Shown in pieces: positions 52,052-61,059 of a DNA stretch of 64,000 bases. How positions within the stretch are numbered: the stretch's first letter is position 1; the number at the start of each line of letters is the position of its first letter. The notes beneath the pieces are model-generated. The model saw nothing but the letters and a program-made list of their open reading frames with translations, did not search any database and was not told the origin of the DNA. A program made the position numbers and the translations under genes. The stretch spans positions 23,308-87,307 of the forward strand of contig NZ_OPYN01000152.1 in NCBI RefSeq assembly GCF_900277125.1, given 5' to 3'. The stretch comes from Pseudomonas inefficax (GTDB lineage Bacteria > Pseudomonadota > Gammaproteobacteria > Pseudomonadales > Pseudomonadaceae).

Positions 52052-53083
52052 TTACTGGATGTTGGCGGATGCTTTGCGTACCTGGTCGACAACCGACGGT
52101 GGCAGCGGGATGTAGCCCATCGAGTCGGCGATCTTCTGGCCTTCGGTCAGGCTGTATTCGACCATTTCGCGCATGGCCTTGGCCTTGGCGGGGTTACCGT
52201 TGTCCTTGCGGAAGATCATCCAGGTATAGGAGGTGATCGGGTAGGACTTGGCACCATCCGGGTCAGGCAGCCAGGCCACCAGGTTCTCCGGCATGTTCAC
52301 CGCTGCCAGCGCCTCGGCACCGCTCTCGGCGTTCGGCACGACGTATTGGCCGGCCTTGTTCTGCAGCTGGGCGAAGTCGACCTTGGCCAGCTTGGCGAAG
52401 CCGTATTCGATGTAGCCGATGGCGCCTGGAGTCTGGCGGACGGTGGCGGTTACGCCATCGTTCTTCGGCGACTTGATGAACTTGTCACTGGCTGGCCAGT
52501 TTACGGTGTTGCCTTCACCCAGCGCTTGCTTGAAGTCCGGGTTGATGGCCGACAGGTGCTTGGTGAATACCGCGGTGGTACCGCTGGAGTCGGCACGCAC
52601 GACCACGGTGATCGGGGTAGCTGGCAGTTTCAGCTCGGGGTTGGCAGCGGCGATCTGCGGGTCGTTCCACTGGGTGATCTTGCCGAGGAAGATGTTGGAG
52701 TACACATCGCGCGGCAGCTTCAGCCCTTTAGGGTTGCCTGGCAGGTTGTAAGCCAGGACGATTTCACCGGCGGTCATTGGCAGCAACTGCACGCCCTCGC
52801 CAACCTTGGCGATTTCTTCGGCCTTCATTGCCGAGTCGCTGGCGGCGAAGTCGACGGTCTTGTTCAGAAAGTCCTGAACACCCGCCCCGCTCCCCTTGGA
52901 CTGGTAGTCAACGGTGACACCGTCGGTTTCCTTGCTGAAGGCCTTGAACCAGGTCAGGTAGATCGGTGCCGGGAAACTTGCGCCGGAACCGGTCAGGCGG
53001 ACGTTCTCTGCGGCAAAGGTTGCCGAAGTGGCGCAAAGAGAAACGGCAACGGCGAGTGCAGCGGACTTCATCAGGCGTATCAT
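52052..53083 (-). CDS. pstS: Phosphate-binding protein PstS
   Basis: 343 aa. Signal peptide (about 24 residues, ending TFA) and mature start AENVRLTGSGASFPAPIY, with the phosphate-site regions typical of PstS. ATG 53083 with GGAG 8 nt upstream. First gene of the operon, with a Pho box upstream, so expression should rise under phosphate limitation. Confidence 0.95.
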   Translation of the reverse strand: MIRLMKSAALAVAVSLCATSATFAAENVRLTGSGASFPAPIYLTWFKAFSKETDGVTVDYQSKGSGAGVQDFLNKTVDFAASDSAMKAEEIAKVGEGVQLLPMTAGEIVLAYNLPGNPKGLKLPRDVYSNIFLGKITQWNDPQIAAANPELKLPATPITVVVRADSSGTTAVFTKHLSAINPDFKQALGEGNTVNWPASDKFIKSPKNDGVTATVRQTPGAIGYIEYGFAKLAKVDFAQLQNKAGQYVVPNAESGAEALAAVNMPENLVAWLPDPDGAKSYPITSYTWMIFRKDNGNPAKAKAMREMVEYSLTEGQKIADSMGYIPLPPSVVDQVRKASANIQ

Positions 53084-53128
53084 CGAAAAGCGCTCCGTGT
53101 GATGGCCGGCACACTTTGCAGCAGCAAT

Positions 53129-53157
53129 GTTACAGCTTTGTGACCAATGAATGGCAG
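53129..53157 (-). promoter_or_regulatory. Pho box upstream of pstS
   Basis: On the minus strand CTGCCAT-TCAT, TGGTCAC-AAAG, CTGTAAC-ATTG: three 11-bp units matching the CTGTCAT direct-repeat Pho box. Located 46-74 bp upstream of pstS ATG. Expected binding site of PhoB. Confidence 0.75.
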
Positions 53158-53370
53158 GCCGCACGGTAGAGCCGTCTGGCGGCGCCATCACGGCAACATC
53201 AGGGGCCAGAGCCCTGGAGTGGTTCCTGTCTCAACCCTAGGGGCTCGATGTGTCGGTTGAATGACAGTTTCCAGCGGCAGCAGGTTTACTGGCACCGCTC
53301 GTCCATTACCGGGCACTCTTGCGTTGCCCCGGCATTCAACCGCTCATGCAACCACACGGGAGAGAATGCC

Positions 53371-53748
53371 ATGCCACGCGGCGACAAGGACAAATACACC
53401 GACAAGCAGAAGCGCAAGGCCGAACATATCGAGGAAAGCTACGAACACAAAGGCGTGCCGAAAGAGCAGGCCGAAGCGCGCGCCTGGGCCACCGTCAACA
53501 AACAGTCCGGGGGTGGCGAGAAGAAAGGAGGTTCGGGTAAGGCCACATCTACCAGCGAGAAGAAAACAGCCCGCTCGGACTCGGCCAAACGGGCGGCCAA
53601 GTCACGCCAGGGCCATTCCCGCACCTCGGGCAGTTCCCTGGAAACCCAGACTAAGCAAAGCCTGATGAAAGAAGCGCGCAGCAAAGACATCAAGGGGCGC
53701 TCTACCATGACCAAGGCACAGTTGGTGGAAGCGCTCAAGCACGCATGA
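53371..53748 (+). CDS. Small basic protein with Rho_N-like C-terminus
   Basis: 125 aa, rich in Lys, Glu, Gly and Ser. The N-terminus (PRGDKDKYTDKQKRKAEHIE) resembles 'plasmid stabilisation' proteins, and the C-terminus (MTKAQLVEALKHA) looks like a Rho-N/SAP-type nucleic-acid-binding helix pair. Start 53371 has GGGAGAGA upstream. Divergent from the pst operon. DNA binding is inferred only. Confidence 0.75.
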   Translation: MPRGDKDKYTDKQKRKAEHIEESYEHKGVPKEQAEARAWATVNKQSGGGEKKGGSGKATSTSEKKTARSDSAKRAAKSRQGHSRTSGSSLETQTKQSLMKEARSKDIKGRSTMTKAQLVEALKHA

Positions 53749-53783
53749 TGCGAGCCTGAGCCATCCGCAGAGTGGCGCCAGCT

Positions 53784-55028
53784 CTGTGGGAGCGGGCGCG
53801 CCCGCGAAAAATGCGACACAGTGCCTGGCACCGGCTGCGCCGGTGTTCGCGGGTAAACCCGCTCCCACACCGACCGTGCTGGCATCATGATCCTTGGCCA
53901 AGGCCATGGCCTTTACAGGAATGGCACCAACTCCGGGCCATACGCGATCCCTGTGGGAGCGGGTTCACCCGCGAAGAATGCAACACGGTGCATGGCACCG
54001 GCTGTGCCGGTGTTCGCGGGCATGCCCGCTCCCACACCGACCGTGCAAGCTTCAAGATCCTTGGCCGAAGCCATGGCCTTTACAGGAATGGCACCAACCC
54101 CGGGCCATACGCGATCCCTGTGGGAGCGGGCGCGCCCGCGAAAAATGCAACGCAGTGCCTGGCACCGGCTGTGCCGGTGTTCGCGGGCATGCCCGCTCCC
54201 ACACCGACCGTGCAAGCTTCAAGATCCTTGGCCAAGGCCATGGCCTTTACAGGAATGGCACCACCCATCGGGCCAGGCGCCATCCCTGTGGGAGCGGGTT
54301 CACCCGCGAAGAATGCAACACGGTGCCTGGCACCGGCTGTGCCGGTGTTCGCGGGCATGCCCGCTCCCACACCGACCGTGCAAGCTTCAAGATCCTTGGC
54401 CAAGGCCATGGCCTTTACAGGAATGGCACCACCCCTTTGGCCATACGCGATCCCTGTGGGAGCGGGCGCGCCCGCGAAGAATGCAACGCAGTGCCTGGCA
54501 CCGGCTGTGCCGGTGTTCGCGGGCATGCCCGCTCCCACACCGACCGTGCAAGCTTCAAGATCCTTGGCCGAAGCCATGGCCTTTACAGGAATGGCACCAA
54601 CCCCGGGCCATACGCGATCCCTGTGGGAGCGGGTTCACCCGCGAAGAATGCGACACGGTGCCTGGCACCGGCTGTGCCGGTGTTCGCGGGCATGCCCGCT
54701 CCCACACCGACCGTGCAAGCTTCAAGATCCTTGGCCAAGGCCATGGCCTTAACAGGAATGGCACCAACCCCGGGCCACGCACAATCCCTGTGGGAGCGGG
54801 TTCACCCGCGAAGAATGCAACGCAGTGCCTGGCACCGGCTGTGCCGGTGTTCGCGGGCATGCCCGCTCCCACACCGACCGTGCCGGCTTCAAGATCCTTG
54901 GCCAAGGCCATGGCCTTTACAGGAATGGCACCACCCCATTGGGCCAGGCGCCATCCCTGTGGGAGCGGGTTCACCCGCGAAGAATGCAACACAGTGCATG
55001 GCACCGGCTGTGCCGGTGTTCGCGGTTA
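53784..55028. repeat. Tandem array of eight REP pairs, 167-169 bp period
   Basis: Eight units begin at 53784, 53951, 54118, 54286, 54454, 54621, 54788 and 54957. Each has CTGTGGGAGCGGG, an inverted partner (CGCGGGCATGCCCGCTCCCA) about 80 bp later, and a spacer with AGATCCTTGGCCAAGGCC. The spacers contain the palindromes CCTTGGCCAAGG and GGCCATGGCC. Unit 8 decays after TTCGCGG. The 1.38-kb gap between 53748 and 55131 contains only this array and about 100 bp of AT-richer DNA. Confidence 0.92.
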
Positions 55029-55130
55029 AAACCCCATACACACAAATGGTGCATGCCTTGAAAATTGAGCAAAGTCAGTTGCGCCAACATACAAACACAA
55101 TGCCACTGCGAGACCAGCAGCCAGACTGCG

Positions 55131-55568
55131 TCACCAGGCAAAAGAACTCACCACCTTCACTGCGATAACTACGCAAAAGCCCAGCAAGCAGACAACCCCT
55201 ATGCCATAAAACACCGTGCGCCACGGCTGCACCCCTGCCAGATAGGCCCATGTGTGCAGGACCCTGGCAAAGGTGAACACGATGCTCAGCCAGACGTTCG
55301 GCCCCGCCGCTGTGTCGAGGGCAATGGCGAGCCCGCAGAGAGCGAAGAATGCTGGGATATTTTCCAGGTCGTTGGCCCAAACCCTGGCGGCACGGGCTAC
55401 CTCCGGCCGCTCCGCTTCCTGCGCGTTTCGCTTGAAAACAGCGGCATCCTCCGCGTTGGTGAAAGCCACGAATCGCAAGCGGTAATAGCCCTGATAACAC
55501 GAGACCACGAACATCTTGAAGAACAGCACCACAACGCACAGCGCGTATACAGCCAAGGCACTGTTCAT
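55131..55568 (-). CDS. MAPEG-family membrane protein
   Basis: 145 aa with four hydrophobic helices, like the MAPEG (membrane-associated proteins in eicosanoid and glutathione metabolism) family. The stretch FKRNAQEAERPEVARAARVWANDLENIPAFF is the family landmark. Bacterial function is mostly unknown. Start ATG overlaps the stop of the upstream 45-aa ORF (ATGA). Confidence 0.85.
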   Translation of the reverse strand: MNSALAVYALCVVVLFFKMFVVSCYQGYYRLRFVAFTNAEDAAVFKRNAQEAERPEVARAARVWANDLENIPAFFALCGLAIALDTAAGPNVWLSIVFTFARVLHTWAYLAGVQPWRTVFYGIGVVCLLGFCVVIAVKVVSSFAW

Positions 55569-55702
55569 GGATGACGCTCCCCGGCAACGCCGCTGGCCAC
55601 CAGGTGGCGCAGATGACCCATCGAAACGACCACAGCTTTCAGCCGCACTGCATCGAGTAGAAACGGTTCCAGCAACACCAACGCACAGATACGCGAGCCC
55701 AT
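55565..55702 (-). CDS. 45-aa ORF coupled to MAPEG gene
   Basis: Starts at an ATG at 55702 with a strong ribosome site (AGGAGAGGA) and ends with ATGA overlap into the MAPEG gene. Product MGSRICALVLLEPFLLDAVR... has a hydrophobic N-terminal half. No recognisable family. It could be a real small protein or a leader that couples translation. Confirmation needs ribosome profiling. Confidence 0.55.
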   Translation of the reverse strand: MGSRICALVLLEPFLLDAVRLKAVVVSMGHLRHLVASGVAGERHP

Positions 55703-55809
55703 CGTCCTCTCCTGAGTAGGGTTTCCCGGCAAGGTAGTGCTAGGGTTGTCTGCGCTCAATGACCTGTGAGGTCATGGACGCTTTACTCACGGACGATCAG
55801 GGTCAACGC

Positions 55810-56640
55810 ATGAGCCATCAACTGTTCCATCGGAAAAGCCCTGCGCCGCAGACCTCGGCAGGCCAGCATGTGCGCCAACTGCGCCAGCAAGCCGGGCTCA
55901 GCCAGCTTGAGCTTTCGCTGCTGGCAGGCCTGTCGCAGCGTCATCTGAGCTGCGTGGAGACAGGGCGGGCCAAAGCCAGCCCCAGTACGTTGCATGCCCT
56001 GCTTTCAGCGCTTGGCGCGCCACTGGAACACTGCAACGAAGTGTTCGTCGCGGCCGGATACGCCCCCCGGTATGCAGCCTCGCCGCTCGATGCTCCTGAA
56101 TTGGCCTTGGTGCATGGCGCCATCGAGCACATCCTGCAGGCAAACAACCCCGCACCTGCGATCGTCATCGACAGCGGCTGGAACGTCATCGCCGCGAATG
56201 CGAGTACCGGCTTGCTGTTGGCGATAGTGGGCATTCCCACACACGCGGCGTCAGGCCTCAATCTGTTGGAAACCCTGCTTCACCCCGGCGGCCTGGGGGA
56301 CCATCTGGCCAATGCAGCGCAGATCCGCGCCGTTGCCTGGCAACGCGCATCCAGGGAAGCCGCCAGCAACCCAGCGCTGGCAAGGCGCTTGCGCGACTTG
56401 CCCGCCCCATCCACCTCCACGCAGGCGACAAGTGCCACGCCGGTGCTACTGACGCGTGTGAACACCCCGGAAGGTGAACTGAGGTTTCTGTCCACCTTCA
56501 CCACCTTTGGCATGCCGCTGGACATCACCGTGGAATCGCTGCGCATCGAGCATTTGATTCCTGCCGACCCGCAGACTCGGCAAAGAATGCTGGCGGCGTT
56601 CGAACAGGGCTATCCGCCTGGTTCGCCCCTACGCGGGTAA
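55810..56640 (+). CDS. XRE-type regulator with MmyB-like ligand domain
   Basis: 276 aa. HTH_XRE (about 18-75, GLSQLELSLLAGLSQRHLSCVETGR) followed by an MmyB-like ligand-binding domain (WNVIAANASTGLLL). Such proteins are often local regulators near oxidoreductases. ATG 55810 is chosen; ATGs at 55774 and 55759 are possible and would add up to 17 residues. Divergent from the small ORF/MAPEG pair, so it may control them. Confidence 0.85.
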   Translation: MSHQLFHRKSPAPQTSAGQHVRQLRQQAGLSQLELSLLAGLSQRHLSCVETGRAKASPSTLHALLSALGAPLEHCNEVFVAAGYAPRYAASPLDAPELALVHGAIEHILQANNPAPAIVIDSGWNVIAANASTGLLLAIVGIPTHAASGLNLLETLLHPGGLGDHLANAAQIRAVAWQRASREAASNPALARRLRDLPAPSTSTQATSATPVLLTRVNTPEGELRFLSTFTTFGMPLDITVESLRIEHLIPADPQTRQRMLAAFEQGYPPGSPLRG

Positions 56641-56843
56641 ACCTGCGCTACCAACAAGCAGCCCGCCGGCTTTGAAGTGCTCAGCTCGAGCCAGGGGCTC
56701 CACTCCATTGACGCACGTCAAGCCGCCGGGCCGGGTTCGCGCGAGGATGGTTGTCAGCAAGGAACGTCTCGACAACCGCCATGCGCCGTGCTCAAGGTCA
56801 TCGCCATCGATCACTGTGCGCGGCTTTGGACAAGGAGCCCCAC

Positions 56844-57719
56844 ATGAGCCAACTCAACCACGTACTGGTAGCCACCGACCTGTCCACCTCCGCCCGCAAT
56901 GCGGCAGAGCGCGCTGCGTACCTGAGCAAGGCGCAACAGGCATCACTGGACCTGCTGTACGTTGCCAACCCGGCCCCCTTCGAGCGCCTGAAGCATCTGA
57001 TCGCACCTGGTGACGATCTGCTGAAGCGCGTACTGGATACCGCTGGCGAAAAAATTCGCGCACTGGCTGCAATGCTGTTCCAGCGCCATGACATCGCCGC
57101 TGGCGTACAGGTCGCGCACGGCTCGGTGACCACGGAGATCACCCGTGTGGTGCAGGACAAACGCAGCGATCTGCTGGTATGCGGGGCGAAGGGCCAGAGC
57201 GTGGCGCGGCGCCTGCTGCTGGGCTCAACCGTGCAGAAAATGCTGAACCACATGCCCTGCCCTTTGCTGGTAGTCAAACAGGCGCCACGCGACGCGTACC
57301 GGACCTTGCTGGTTGCAGTCGATTTTTCGCCTTCGTCCCTGCGCTCGATCGAACTGGCGAAAGCCATCGCCCCACAGGCCGAGATCATTCTGCTGCATGT
57401 GTACGAAGCGCCATTCGAAGGCAGCATGCGCTTTGCTCATATCGACCACGACACCCTTGCACACTATCGCAATGTCATCCGCAAGGAGGCGGTGAAGCAG
57501 CTCGCGGCCTTGAGTGAAACCGCAGGAGTGGCAGATGCTCGGCAAATCGTGGTGCATGGTGACCCTGGCTGGCGGATTGCCGAGCAGGAACAAGAGCTGG
57601 AATGCGACCTGATCGTAGTCGGCAAGCAAGGGGAAAGCGCGCTTGAAGAGCTGCTGATAGGCAGCGTCACCAAGCATGTGCTGAACGAATCCCAGTGCGA
57701 TGTGCTGGTGTCGCCATAG
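56844..57719 (+). CDS. Tandem universal stress protein
   Basis: 291 aa with two UspA domains (about 5-143 and 152-291); the second has the ATP-loop-like motif GKQGESALEELLIGSVTKHV. AAGGAG lies 6 nt before ATG 56844. Two-domain Usp proteins act under starvation, oxidative or envelope stress. Stands alone; no clear operon. Confidence 0.9.
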   Translation: MSQLNHVLVATDLSTSARNAAERAAYLSKAQQASLDLLYVANPAPFERLKHLIAPGDDLLKRVLDTAGEKIRALAAMLFQRHDIAAGVQVAHGSVTTEITRVVQDKRSDLLVCGAKGQSVARRLLLGSTVQKMLNHMPCPLLVVKQAPRDAYRTLLVAVDFSPSSLRSIELAKAIAPQAEIILLHVYEAPFEGSMRFAHIDHDTLAHYRNVIRKEAVKQLAALSETAGVADARQIVVHGDPGWRIAEQEQELECDLIVVGKQGESALEELLIGSVTKHVLNESQCDVLVSP

Positions 57720-57788
57720 GATACAAATGATGTGGAGGACGCCTGCGTGTCCTCCACCGAAGCCCGCGCCGCCCACCGCGGCGCCTGC

Positions 57789-57935
57789 TTCGCGGGTAAA
57801 CCCGCTCCCACATCGATCGCGCTGACCTTCAGGTTATGGGCAAGACCGTTGCGCCCCCAGGGTTTTCTTGCTTCAAGCACCACGCAAACCTGTGGGAGCG
57901 GGTTCACCCGCGAACACGGGCGAAGCCCGTGCCAT
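57789..57935. repeat. REP pair
   Basis: TTCGCGGGTAAACCCGCTCC and TGTGGGAGCGGGTTCACCCG are inverted partners between convergent genes for the Usp and the Lrp regulator. Confidence 0.8.
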
Positions 57936-57959
57936 CCACCCCAACCCCTGCTTCGCAGT

Positions 57960-58436
57960 TCAGATCGGAACAGACAACCCGACCTTGACCTTGTCCAGGA
58001 CAATCAGCGTCCGATAGGTCAGGATGTCCTCGTTGTCTGCAAAATGCAGCCTGACCAGTTTTTCGAAATGCGCCACATCACGGGCAAGCATGACGATGAT
58101 GAACGAAACCCCTCCGTTGACGAAATAACACTGCTGGATCTCCTCGACATTGGCGAAGTACCGCTTGGCGCGATCCATCACCAAGGATCGGTCGTCCCGC
58201 AAGCGCGATTCGACAATGGCGGTAATCATCTGGCCGACGCTCTGCGGGGCGATCACTGCTGTGTTGGCGACGATCACCTCGCTTGCCTCCATCTGGGCGA
58301 TACGCCGCTGTACAGCAGGCGTGGACAAGCCGATTTCCTCGGCAATCGCTCGCTGGGAGGTTTTGTTGTCACGCTGAAGCAGGCGCAGAATCGCATGATC
58401 GAAGCCGTCAAGCGGGCGGCTGGTGGAGTCACTCAT
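57960..58436 (-). CDS. Lrp/AsnC-family regulator
   Basis: 158 aa. N-terminal HTH (ISERAIAEEIGLS-type: TSQRAIAEEIGLSTPAVQRRI) and C-terminal RAM domain. Divergent from the EamA exporter gene across about 107 bp, the usual layout for a regulator of an amino-acid exporter. Inducing amino acid unknown. Confidence 0.92.
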   Translation of the reverse strand: MSDSTSRPLDGFDHAILRLLQRDNKTSQRAIAEEIGLSTPAVQRRIAQMEASEVIVANTAVIAPQSVGQMITAIVESRLRDDRSLVMDRAKRYFANVEEIQQCYFVNGGVSFIIVMLARDVAHFEKLVRLHFADNEDILTYRTLIVLDKVKVGLSVPI

Positions 58437-58543
58437 TTTCGGGTTCCAAAGAAAGCAGTTCGCTCGTCAGGGGCCTATTTTCACAGCAATTGCTTCGAAC
58501 GCCGAGCCCTAAAATTGCGTCTCGCATGTTGTTGGAGACGAAC

Positions 58544-59389
58544 GTGGACTCGAAAAGTGTTGGAGCATTCGCGCCGGTCGGTGCTGCCATTGCCGCCCTG
58601 GTGTCCGTGCAGACCGGTGCTGCCTTGGCCAAGACCCTGTTCCCACTGGTCGGCCCCGAGGGCGTGGCTGCGCTGCGCCTGGGCTTGTCAGCCGTGATCC
58701 TGCTGGCCGTGTTGCGCCCCTGGCGCATCTGGCACCAGGCGAACATGCTGCACCTGCTGGGCTATGGCGTGATGATGGGGCTGATGAATCTGCTGATCTA
58801 TCGTGCATTTCTCTACATCCCGGTGGGTATCGCGGTGTCCATCGAGGTGATCGGCCCTCTGGGTGCGGCCTTGTTGTCTTCCCGACGCCGAATCGACCTG
58901 CTCTGGATCGCCTTGTCGGTCGCCGGCCTTGCCTTGCTGCCCTGGGGCACGGATAGCCATGGCCTGGACCCGCGCGGGGTGTTGTACTCGCTCGCCGCTG
59001 CGCTGGCCTGGGGGCTGTACGTGATGCTCGGCAGCAAAGTGGCGGTTCACGGCAAGCAGGCGGTTGCCACCGGGATGTTGTTCGCAGCGCTGCTGGGTGT
59101 ACCATTTGGCATTGACCAGGCAGGGGCCGACCTGCTGGCTCCCTGGGTGCTCACGGTAGGCCTGGGCGTCGCCCTGCTCTCCAGCACCGTGCCCTTCCTG
59201 CTCGACATGTATGCAATGCGGCACCTGCCGCCAAGCATATTTGGCGTGCTGCTCAGCGCTTCACCCGCCGCCGGTGCCATAGCCGGTTGGCTGATCCTCG
59301 ATGAGGTGCTGACGCAGGTCCAGTGGCTGGGCATTGCAGCAATTGCCATGGCCTGCGCAGGCGCAGCACTGATCGGCCAGCGCCGCTGA
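58544..59389 (+). CDS. EamA/RhtA-type exporter
   Basis: 281 aa with ten hydrophobic helices in two EamA repeats; similar to RhtA-like threonine/homoserine exporters. A GTG start at 58544 is preferred because GGAGACGAAC precedes it; an ATG at 58526 without a ribosome site would add six residues. Probably controlled by the divergent Lrp protein. Substrate unproven. Confidence 0.87.
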   Translation: MDSKSVGAFAPVGAAIAALVSVQTGAALAKTLFPLVGPEGVAALRLGLSAVILLAVLRPWRIWHQANMLHLLGYGVMMGLMNLLIYRAFLYIPVGIAVSIEVIGPLGAALLSSRRRIDLLWIALSVAGLALLPWGTDSHGLDPRGVLYSLAAALAWGLYVMLGSKVAVHGKQAVATGMLFAALLGVPFGIDQAGADLLAPWVLTVGLGVALLSSTVPFLLDMYAMRHLPPSIFGVLLSASPAAGAIAGWLILDEVLTQVQWLGIAAIAMACAGAALIGQRR

Positions 59390-59591
59390 AGGCTTGTTTC
59401 CGGAGCCTGCAGCATTACTCCCCCTCCAACAGCGGGCGCTCTGCGCAAGGCGTTTCATCGATTGCGCTGATGATTACTATCGAACGACCCGCATGTTGGC
59501 CAGGCAAAACCGTCCCCTATAATCGCCAGCAAATTTCCCCCGCTCCTTTGCGCCTGCTTCAGGCGACATCCCTCTCTTGGAACCCAATACC

Positions 59592-60818
59592 ATGCCAAGT
59601 GCCAGCCAGGCCCCTCGCGGCCTTCCCGAACATGATCAACAAAGCGTCAGCCAGCAGTGGCTGGCAATCCTGTCGGTCGCCGTCGGCGCCTTCGCCCTGG
59701 TGACCAGCGAGTTCCTGCCGGTAGGCGTACTCAACGATGTCGCCAGCGACCTCGGCATCAGTGCAGGCCACGCCGGCCTGATGGTCACCCTGCCCGGCAT
59801 CATGGCCGCCCTCGCCGCCCCACTGCTGTCGGTGGGCATTGGCGCCCTGGACCGTCGCTACCTGTTGATCGGCCTGACGCTGATCATGATCATCGCCAAC
59901 GCGGTGGTGGCCTACGCCAGTGACTTCAACCTGCTGCTGTTCGGCCGCGTGCTGCTGGGCGTGAGTATCGGCGGCTTCTGGGCGACGGCCATTGCCCTCA
60001 GCGGCCGCCTGGCGCCCAAGGGCGTGGGCGTAGCCCAGGCCACCTCGATCATCATGGTCGGTGTAACCCTGGCCACCGTGCTGGGCGTGCCGGTAGGCAC
60101 CTGGTTGAGCGGCCTGATGGGCTGGCGCATGACCTTCCTGGTAACCGCGCTACTGGGCGTACCGGTGCTACTGGCGCAGATCCTGTTGCTCCCCCGGCTC
60201 AACCCGGACAAGGCCATTCGCATCAGCGACCTGCCGGCCCTGTTCATCAACCCGCAGGCGCGGGTTGGCCTGATCGCCGTGTTGCTGATCGGCCTAGCCC
60301 ACTTTGCTGCGTACACCTATGTCGCCCCCTTCTTCAAGCAAAGCTCCGGCTTCGATGGGCCTACCATTGGCTCGTTGCTGCTGCTTTATGGCGTGGCCGG
60401 GGTATTCGGCAATATCTTCGCCGGTTTCGCCGCCAACCGCAGCGTACGTCACACCCTGCTGCTGGTAGCGCTGATGATCGGCACCAGCACTGCCCTGTTC
60501 CCCCATTTCGCCACCGGCATGACCGGTGCCGCGATGCTGATCGGGTTGTGGGGCTTCGCCTTCGGCGCGTTCCCCGCCTGCGCCAGTATCTGGATGTTCG
60601 TCGTCGCGCCCAAGGATGTCGAACGTGGCATGCCGCTGTTCGTTGCCATGTTCCAGGTGATCATTGCGCTGGGCTCGTTCTTCGGCGGGCGGATCGTCGA
60701 CCAGCTGGGCAGCTCGGTGCTGCTGAGCTTGGCCACGGCGTTGGTGGGCTGCGGTTTCGCTACGGTGCTGGTGCTGGGGCGTAATGTCAGCAACAGCCTG
60801 GCGGCGCAACCTGGCTGA
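59592..60818 (+). CDS. MFS transporter (DHA1 type)
   Basis: 408 aa with about 12 helices. The conserved RxxxG-type loop is seen at GIGALDRRYLLIG, and the second-half motif is RSVRHTLLL. Resembles AraJ/NepI-like exporters of sugars, nucleosides or drugs. The ATG at 59592 is chosen; a TTG at 59577 is the only upstream option. Substrate unknown. Confidence 0.87.
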   Translation: MPSASQAPRGLPEHDQQSVSQQWLAILSVAVGAFALVTSEFLPVGVLNDVASDLGISAGHAGLMVTLPGIMAALAAPLLSVGIGALDRRYLLIGLTLIMIIANAVVAYASDFNLLLFGRVLLGVSIGGFWATAIALSGRLAPKGVGVAQATSIIMVGVTLATVLGVPVGTWLSGLMGWRMTFLVTALLGVPVLLAQILLLPRLNPDKAIRISDLPALFINPQARVGLIAVLLIGLAHFAAYTYVAPFFKQSSGFDGPTIGSLLLLYGVAGVFGNIFAGFAANRSVRHTLLLVALMIGTSTALFPHFATGMTGAAMLIGLWGFAFGAFPACASIWMFVVAPKDVERGMPLFVAMFQVIIALGSFFGGRIVDQLGSSVLLSLATALVGCGFATVLVLGRNVSNSLAAQPG

Positions 60819-60914
60819 CCTATCCCGCCTTTATATTCTGCCATTGACCGAGGCGCCGCCCCTGGGCAGGGCGCTGGCCAATGCCAGTCAGCTAAGGTTT
60901 CTACAGGCTTCACT

Positions 60915-60933
60915 GGGGCTGCTTTGCAGCCCC
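60915..60933 (+). terminator. Hairpin after MFS gene
   Basis: GGGGCTGCTTTGCAGCCCC, an 8-bp stem with a small loop, about 100 bp after the MFS stop. T-rich stretches follow further on (60953-60971). Confidence 0.55.
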
Positions 60934-61059
60934 GAATGGCTGACGCATGCTGATTTTTTACGCTCTTTTTACGGCTGAGCCGACACACAGAAGGAATACT
61001 GGGCGCGCATTGCTCAGGGATGGCATGCATTTCTAGCCGCCAGTCCAGAGAAGCCTTTC

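Noticed and set aside
53784..55028. CRISPR array
   Set aside because: Units are 167-169 bp, spacers are conserved instead of unique, and no cas genes are in view. They are REP pairs.
53887..55168. Open reading frames of 326-424 codons across the REP array in all three plus frames
   Set aside because: They arise from the repeat with period 167-169 bp lacking stops in several frames. Products are repetitive low-complexity and have no start signal; a protein is unlikely.
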